NCBI RefSeq assembly: GCF_938031315.1
Contig: NZ_CALHHT010000427.1
Span: 1-8,485 of the forward strand
Direction of reading: 5' to 3'
Source of the DNA: an uncultured Campylobacter sp.
GTDB lineage: Bacteria > Campylobacterota > Campylobacteria > Campylobacterales > Campylobacteraceae
Length of the DNA: 8,485 nucleotides
Below, piece by piece: positions 5,414-8,485 of the stretch (within the stretch, counting starts at the first letter, position 1; each line of letters opens with the position of its first letter). The notes beneath the pieces were generated by a model. It saw only the letters and a program-made list of their open reading frames with translations. It was not told the origin of the DNA and made no database searches. Made by a program: the position numbers and the translations under genes.

Positions 5414-6202
5414 TTACGCTAGACTTACAAACTGCCGCTCGCGGTTTTTGAAAACGGCGATCTTATCATAGCCGAACTCGCGCGCTTTGGCGTAAATTTT
5501 ATCGTAGTTTAGCGCTACTTGAGCTACCGAGTGCGCGTCCGAGCTAAGCGTGATCGGCACGTCTGCATCCGCTAGCATCTGCAAAAGCGCGTCGCTTGGA
5601 TAAATTTCATTTGCGGGCTTGCGAAGCCCCGCGGAGTTTAGCTCCACGACGATGCCGCTTTTTTTGATCGCGTTTATCGCGCCGCCTGCCAAAACTCTAA
5701 TATCTTTTTTCGGAGTAAATTTAAAAATTTTAATCAGATCCATGTGCCCTAAAATGTCGAATTTGCCGCTTCTGCACAGCGCGCAGATCAGCGCAAAGTA
5801 TTCGCGATAAACGTCGTCTATCTCGCGCCCGCTCCACTGATCTAAAAATTCCTCGTTATCAAAGCCCCAGTTGTTTAAAAAATGCACCGAGCCGATGAGA
5901 TAATCAACCTCGCGCGCGAAAACCCGCTCATCCATTAGCTCTTTTTTCGTCATAAAATCGACCTCGTATCCCAGCCGCACGTCGATCCGCCCGCTAAACT
6001 CATCTCGCAGATCTCTAATCATCCGCTCGTAAAGCTCCATCTGCTCGAAACTCATTCGGTATTTTTGATCGAAGTTCATCGGCGCGTGATCCGCAAAGCC
6101 GAAAATTTCTATGCCTCGTGCGATCGCCGCTTCCAAATACTGCCGCGGCTCGCCGCTAGCGTGGTTGCAAAGATAGGTGTGGTTGTGCAGATCGGCTCGC
6201 AT
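5414..6202 (-). CDS. PHP-domain phosphoesterase, histidinol-phosphatase (HisJ/HisK) type
   Basis: A single-domain PHP metallophosphoesterase of 262 residues, the usual size for the monofunctional histidinol-phosphatases that remove phosphate from L-histidinol phosphate in histidine synthesis. The full set of metal ligands is visible: DLHNHTYLCNH (4-14, H6, H8, H14), GFADHAP (35-41, D38/H39), GYEVDF (78-83, E80), GSVHF (104-108, H107), ILGHMDL (150-156, H153), VELNSAG (186-192) and SSDAHS (220-225, D222, H224). The start is ATG 6202 rather than the TTG one codon earlier, because AAGGAG lies six bases before the ATG. It is divergent from the U32 gene across 65 bases and precedes glnA on the same strand by 226 bases. 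Substrate assignment is by family resemblance; another small phosphate ester is possible. Confidence 0.85.
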   Translation of the reverse strand: MRADLHNHTYLCNHASGEPRQYLEAAIARGIEIFGFADHAPMNFDQKYRMSFEQMELYERMIRDLRDEFSGRIDVRLGYEVDFMTKKELMDERVFAREVDYLIGSVHFLNNWGFDNEEFLDQWSGREIDDVYREYFALICALCRSGKFDILGHMDLIKIFKFTPKKDIRVLAGGAINAIKKSGIVVELNSAGLRKPANEIYPSDALLQMLADADVPITLSSDAHSVAQVALNYDKIYAKAREFGYDKIAVFKNRERQFVSLA

Positions 6203-6267
6203 CAACTGCTCCTTAAATAAAATTTTGGCTAAATTGTAGTAAAATCGCGCTTAAAAAATCACTAGGA
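6203..6267. promoter_or_regulatory. Divergent promoter region for the PHP gene and the U32-purE operon
   Basis: On the plus strand TAGTAAAATCGCGCTT gives a -10 candidate TAAAAT at 6240-6245 for the U32 gene, with transcription expected near 6252. On the minus strand TACAAT at 6238-6233 is a -10 candidate for the PHP gene, with about 24 bases of leader holding AAGGAG. The two boxes lie back to back, so the polymerases would compete for the same DNA. Confidence 0.45.
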
Positions 6268-7536
6268 ATGTATTTGAAAAAACCCGAACTCTTAGCTCCT
6301 GCCGGGAATTTAACGAAACTAAAAATCGCCCTCGCGTACGGCGCGGACGCCGTGTATGCAAGCACCGGCTCATTTTCGCTGCGCCAGCGAAGCGCGAAGG
6401 AATTTAGCAAGGAAAGCTTTGCAGAAGGCGTCGCATACGCGCACGAACGCGGTAAAAAGCTCTACGCGACCGTAAACGGCTTTGCGACCAACGGCCAGCT
6501 TGAAAATATCAAAAGGCATTTGGAATTTCTTCGCGATCTGCGCGTGGATGGAATTTTAATCGCCACTTTGGGCGTCGCGAGCCTCGCGCGAGCCGTAGCG
6601 CCTGAGATCCCGATTCACGTCTCCACCCAAGCTAACGTGCTAAATTATCTCGACGCGCAGGTTTGGGCGGAGCTGGGCGCCGTCCGCATCGTCGCGGCGC
6701 GCGAAATGACGCTCAAAGACGCCGTAGAGATTAAGGAAAAACTTCCAAACCTCGAGATTGAAATTTTCGTGCACGGCTCGATGTGTTTCGCATACAGCGG
6801 GCGCTGTCTTGTTAGCGCAGTGCAAAGCGGACGCTTTAGCAACCGCGGAAGCTGCGCGAACGACTGTAGATTTAACTACGAGCTTTACGCGAAAAATCCC
6901 GAAACCAGCGCGCTTTTCCGCTTACAAGAGCGCGAAGGGGAGGGCACTTTCGTAATGAACGCGAAGGATCTTAGCCTCATTTCGCACGTGCAAAAGATCA
7001 TGCAAACGGGCGCGATCGACAGCTTCAAAATCGAAGGGCGCACCAAGAGCGAATACTACGTCGCATGCGCCACGAACGCTTACCGCGCGGCGATCGACGA
7101 TGCCGCGAGCGATAAATTTGAGGCCGGTGTTTACGAGCGCGAGATCGCGACGCTTAAAAACCGCGGCTTTAGTGACGGATATTTGATAAAACGCCCGTAC
7201 GAGCGAGAGGATACGCAAAATTTAGACCGCAGTATTGAGTTTGGCACGCATCAGGTTTGCGCGATCTCGCAGGATGGCGAGTTTATAAGCGTCAAGGATA
7301 AAATTTTGCCGGGCGAAGCGTATGAAATTTTTGCTCCGCGCGGCTTTAAAATTTGCGCTTGCGATAATGAGATCGGCGAAATTTACGAGCTTAGCGGCAA
7401 GCCTTATTTGAAATTTAAGAGGCTGCAAAGCCGCAGCGGTAAGGAATTTAGCGAGATTCACAGCGGCAATCTAAATGAGATCAAGCTGCCCGCGAAGCTC
7501 GCGGAGTTTTGCTTTTTAAGAAAGGAGATAGAATGA
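6268..7536 (+). CDS. trhP: U32 peptidase-family protein, TrhP/YegQ-like (tRNA uridine-34 hydroxylation)
   Basis: A 422-residue U32 family protein. PELLAPAGNLTKLKIALAYGADAVYA (6-31) opens the barrel domain. The family signature EIFVHGSMCFAYSGRCLVS (165-183) is followed by NRGSCANDCRF (192-202). Cysteines C173, C180, C196 and C200 are likely iron-sulfur ligands. FKIEGRTKSEYYVACATNAYRAAIDDAA (253-280) closely resembles E. coli YegQ, followed by a small C-terminal domain from about 325. Despite the peptidase name, YegQ/TrhP acts in prephenate-dependent 5-hydroxyuridine formation at the tRNA wobble position; assignment here is by resemblance and length (YegQ is about 450). RlhA-type U32 proteins are longer. 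The ATG at 6268 directly abuts AGGA, so TTG 6274 may be the true start. The stop overlaps purE by ATGA, indicating an operon. Confidence 0.87.
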   Translation: MYLKKPELLAPAGNLTKLKIALAYGADAVYASTGSFSLRQRSAKEFSKESFAEGVAYAHERGKKLYATVNGFATNGQLENIKRHLEFLRDLRVDGILIATLGVASLARAVAPEIPIHVSTQANVLNYLDAQVWAELGAVRIVAAREMTLKDAVEIKEKLPNLEIEIFVHGSMCFAYSGRCLVSAVQSGRFSNRGSCANDCRFNYELYAKNPETSALFRLQEREGEGTFVMNAKDLSLISHVQKIMQTGAIDSFKIEGRTKSEYYVACATNAYRAAIDDAASDKFEAGVYEREIATLKNRGFSDGYLIKRPYEREDTQNLDRSIEFGTHQVCAISQDGEFISVKDKILPGEAYEIFAPRGFKICACDNEIGEIYELSGKPYLKFKRLQSRSGKEFSEIHSGNLNEIKLPAKLAEFCFLRKEIE

Positions 7537-8027
7537 AATTTGTTTCTATAATAATGGGCTCAAAGAGCGATTACGAGGTCGTTTACGAGGCGGCTAAAAT
7601 TTTAAACGAATTTGGCGCGGCGTACGAGATGATCGTATCTTCGGCGCACCGAAGCCCCGCCCGCACGGCTAAATACGTCGCGGACGCCGAGAAAAAGGGC
7701 GCACAGGTTTTCATCTGCGCGGCGGGCATGGCGGCGCATCTTGCGGGCGCGGTCGCTGCGAATACGACCAAGCCGGTGCTGGGCGTCCCGCTCGGCGGCA
7801 GCGCGCTTGGCGGCGTAGATGCGCTGTATTCGACCGTGCAGATGCCTGCGGGTATCCCCGTCGCGACGCTTGCGATCGGCAAGGCGGGCGCAAAAAACGC
7901 GGCGTATCTGGCGGTGCAAATTTTAGCTCTAAACGACGAGCTTCTAAGCTCGAAGCTAAAGGCGGATCGCGCGGCAAAAGCTGAGGCGCTGAAAAAGGAC
8001 TCCGAGCAGATCGAAGTGCTGCTGTAG
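7533..8027 (+). CDS. purE: N5-carboxyaminoimidazole ribonucleotide mutase (PurE, class I)
   Basis: Catalyses conversion of N5-CAIR to CAIR in purine synthesis, in the cytoplasm as an octamer. The 164 residues are the normal full length. Motifs: MGSKSD (8-13), SSAHRSPART (36-45, catalytic His39), CAAGMAAHLAGAVAANTTKPVLGVPL (62-87), and QMPAGIPVATLAIGKAGAKNAA (103-124). I chose ATG 7533 over the in-frame ATG at 7509, because AAAGGAG sits six bases upstream and the family starts at this point. ATG overlaps the TGA of the U32 gene (ATGA), so translation is probably coupled. The U32 partner has no obvious purine link; this pairing looks like conserved neighbourhood rather than a pathway. No purine riboswitch is seen. 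Confidence 0.96.
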   Translation: MKFVSIIMGSKSDYEVVYEAAKILNEFGAAYEMIVSSAHRSPARTAKYVADAEKKGAQVFICAAGMAAHLAGAVAANTTKPVLGVPLGGSALGGVDALYSTVQMPAGIPVATLAIGKAGAKNAAYLAVQILALNDELLSSKLKADRAAKAEALKKDSEQIEVLL

Positions 8028-8075
8028 CGCGCCGCTAAATTTAAAAGCAAAATTCTATTCTAAAGGACGAAAGAG

Positions 8076-8140
8076 CCAAAAAGACGGGTCGCGACAGCAA
8101 GAAAATTTTGCCCGCGCGCAGATTAATACGACCTTTTTGG
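8076..8140. other. Bulged inverted repeat, possible structured RNA
   Basis: CCAAAAAG (8076-8083), a 4-base bulge ACGG, and GTCG (8088-8091) pair perfectly with CGAC CTTTTTGG (8129-8140), making a 12-pair stem around 37 bases. A second GC hairpin follows at 8151-8167. No promoter is clear on either strand and I know no matching RNA family. Confidence 0.35.
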
Positions 8141-8241
8141 AACGGCACGCCTGCGGACTTGCCGCAGCTGCGCTTACAAGCCGTGTAGCAAATCGCCTCT
8201 AGAGCTAGCGACAAGCTTAACGGCGCAAAATTTTGACGAAG

Positions 8242-8264
8242 CTAAATTTGCAGATAAAATTTAG
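8242..8264. other. AT-rich hairpin
   Basis: CTAAATTT (8242-8249) and AAATTTAG (8257-8264) form an exact eight-pair stem with a 7-base loop (GCAGATA). It is more than 200 bases past purE and not followed by a U-run, so a terminator role is unproven. Confidence 0.3.
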
Positions 8265-8290
8265 TCGCGCGAAATTTTAGGTCTGCCCCG

Positions 8291-8333
8291 ATAGGCATAA
8301 AATTTCAGAGCCGCTCTAATAGGCATAAAATTT
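8291..8333. repeat. Direct repeat of ATAGGCATAAAATTT, 28 bases apart
   Basis: Exact 15-base copies lie at 8291-8305 and 8319-8333. The sequences between and after them (CAGAGCCGCTCTA and TGCGCTGCTCGC) are only loosely alike. Two copies only, so a local duplication rather than an array. Confidence 0.6.
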
Positions 8334-8356
8334 TGCGCTGCTCGCGACTCACAGAT

Positions 8357-8396
8357 GAAATTTTAAAATTTTAGAATTTTAGAATTTTAGAATTTT
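8357..8396. repeat. Five tandem octamers (G/A)(A/G)AATTTT upstream of glyQ
   Basis: The units are GAAATTTT, AAAATTTT, AGAATTTT, AGAATTTT and AGAATTTT, contiguous and without gaps. The last three are identical. The array ends about 50 bases before the glyQ ATG, and so a little upstream of any glyQ promoter. Confidence 0.8.
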
Positions 8397-8419
8397 GCGG
8401 CGTGTGACGCACTAGAATT

Positions 8420-8425
8420 TATAAA
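8420..8425 (+). promoter_or_regulatory. Candidate -10 box for glyQ
   Basis: TATAAA in GAATTTATAAATCAACG predicts transcription starting near 8432 and a short leader carrying AAAAGGA before ATG 8446. The upstream DNA is strongly AT-periodic, as at Campylobacter sigma-70 promoters. The 418-base gap from purE also favours a separate promoter. Confidence 0.35.
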
Positions 8426-8445
8426 TCAACGATAAAAGGATAAAA

Positions 8446-8485
8446 ATGACGTTTTCACAGATTATTTTGACGCTTCAAAACTACT
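8446..8485 (+). CDS. glyQ: Glycyl-tRNA synthetase alpha subunit (GlyQ), 5' end only
   Basis: Only the first 13 codons are inside the window: MTFSQIILTLQNY, cut off by the right edge. This is the characteristic opening of the alpha chain of the bacterial alpha2-beta2 glycyl-tRNA synthetase, which charges tRNA-Gly. AAGGA (8436-8440) lies five bases before the ATG. The position after purE fits the order I recall in C. jejuni. The call rests on 13 residues plus context. Confidence 0.85.
   Translation, partial: MTFSQIILTLQNY

Larger units (their letters stand above)
8028..8445. other. Gene-free purE-glyQ interval rich in inverted and direct repeats
   Basis: This 418-base stretch has no convincing gene. 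A minus-strand frame at 8041-8241 is open for 66 codons but has no ATG, no ribosome binding site and no family resemblance I can name. The interval contains a bulged inverted repeat (8076-8140), a GC hairpin CTGCGG-ACTTG-CCGCAG (8151-8167), an AT stem CTAAATTT/AAATTTAG (8242-8264), two copies of ATAGGCATAAAATTT and an octamer array before glyQ. It could hold the purE 3' end, a small RNA or decayed sequence. Confidence 0.55.

Noticed and set aside
7500..7532. Purine riboswitch controlling purE
   Set aside because: purE overlaps the upstream gene by ATGA, leaving no leader for one.
7583..8050. Long minus-strand open frames opposite purE
   Set aside because: They are shadows of a strongly biased, GC-rich purE reading frame. 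The purE protein is unmistakable and complete.
8041..8241. Minus-strand frame open for 66 codons between purE and glyQ
   Set aside because: No ATG, only a TTG at 8214 without a Shine-Dalgarno, and no family resemblance. Kept only as a note in the interval description.
8357..8396. CRISPR-like array
   Set aside because: The units are 8 bases, contiguous and without spacers, and no cas genes are present.

Overview
The window looks like an ordinary chromosomal segment of a Campylobacter-type bacterium (Campylobacterota), probably one of the higher-GC oral species such as those near C. gracilis, C. showae or C. rectus. The species guess is inference. It rests on three things: the protein families, the gene order glnA / U32 protein / purE / glyQ, which I recall from Campylobacter, and fairly GC-rich genes peppered with the AT palindrome AAATTTTAAAATTT. 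No phage, transposon, CRISPR array, tRNA or rRNA gene is visible.

Layout: six genes run on the minus strand from 6202 down to 199, and three run on the plus strand from 6268 to the right edge. Bases 1-198 hold no supportable gene. The minus block, in transcription order, is a PHP-family histidinol-phosphatase-like protein (5414-6202); class I glutamine synthetase glnA (3760-5187); a short ComEC/Rec2-type DNA-uptake channel (2384-3637); a YciI-family protein (2014-2304); a phosphinothricin-acetyltransferase-like GNAT enzyme (1102-1842); and a PIN/NYN-like putative nuclease with a Lys-rich heptad-repeat linker (199-1086). The last two are 15 bases apart and form a likely operon. The others are separated by 79-226 bases carrying inverted repeats and candidate promoters, so they look like mostly single-gene units.

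The plus block starts from a 65-base divergent promoter region. It holds a U32 peptidase-family protein resembling TrhP/YegQ (tRNA uridine hydroxylation), coupled by an ATGA overlap to purE (purine synthesis). A 418-base gene-free stretch rich in repeats and inverted repeats follows, then the first 13 codons of glyQ (glycyl-tRNA synthetase alpha chain).

Most genes are housekeeping: nitrogen assimilation, purine and probably histidine metabolism, tRNA modification and charging. I see no convincing new multi-gene system. The items most worth a second look are the PIN-like protein with its in-frame 21-base repeats, a roughly 50-residue low-complexity insertion in the GNAT enzyme that contains the AT palindrome, glutamine synthetase with Phe at the usual adenylylation tyrosine, and the structured, repeat-bearing purE-glyQ gap with five tandem octamers.
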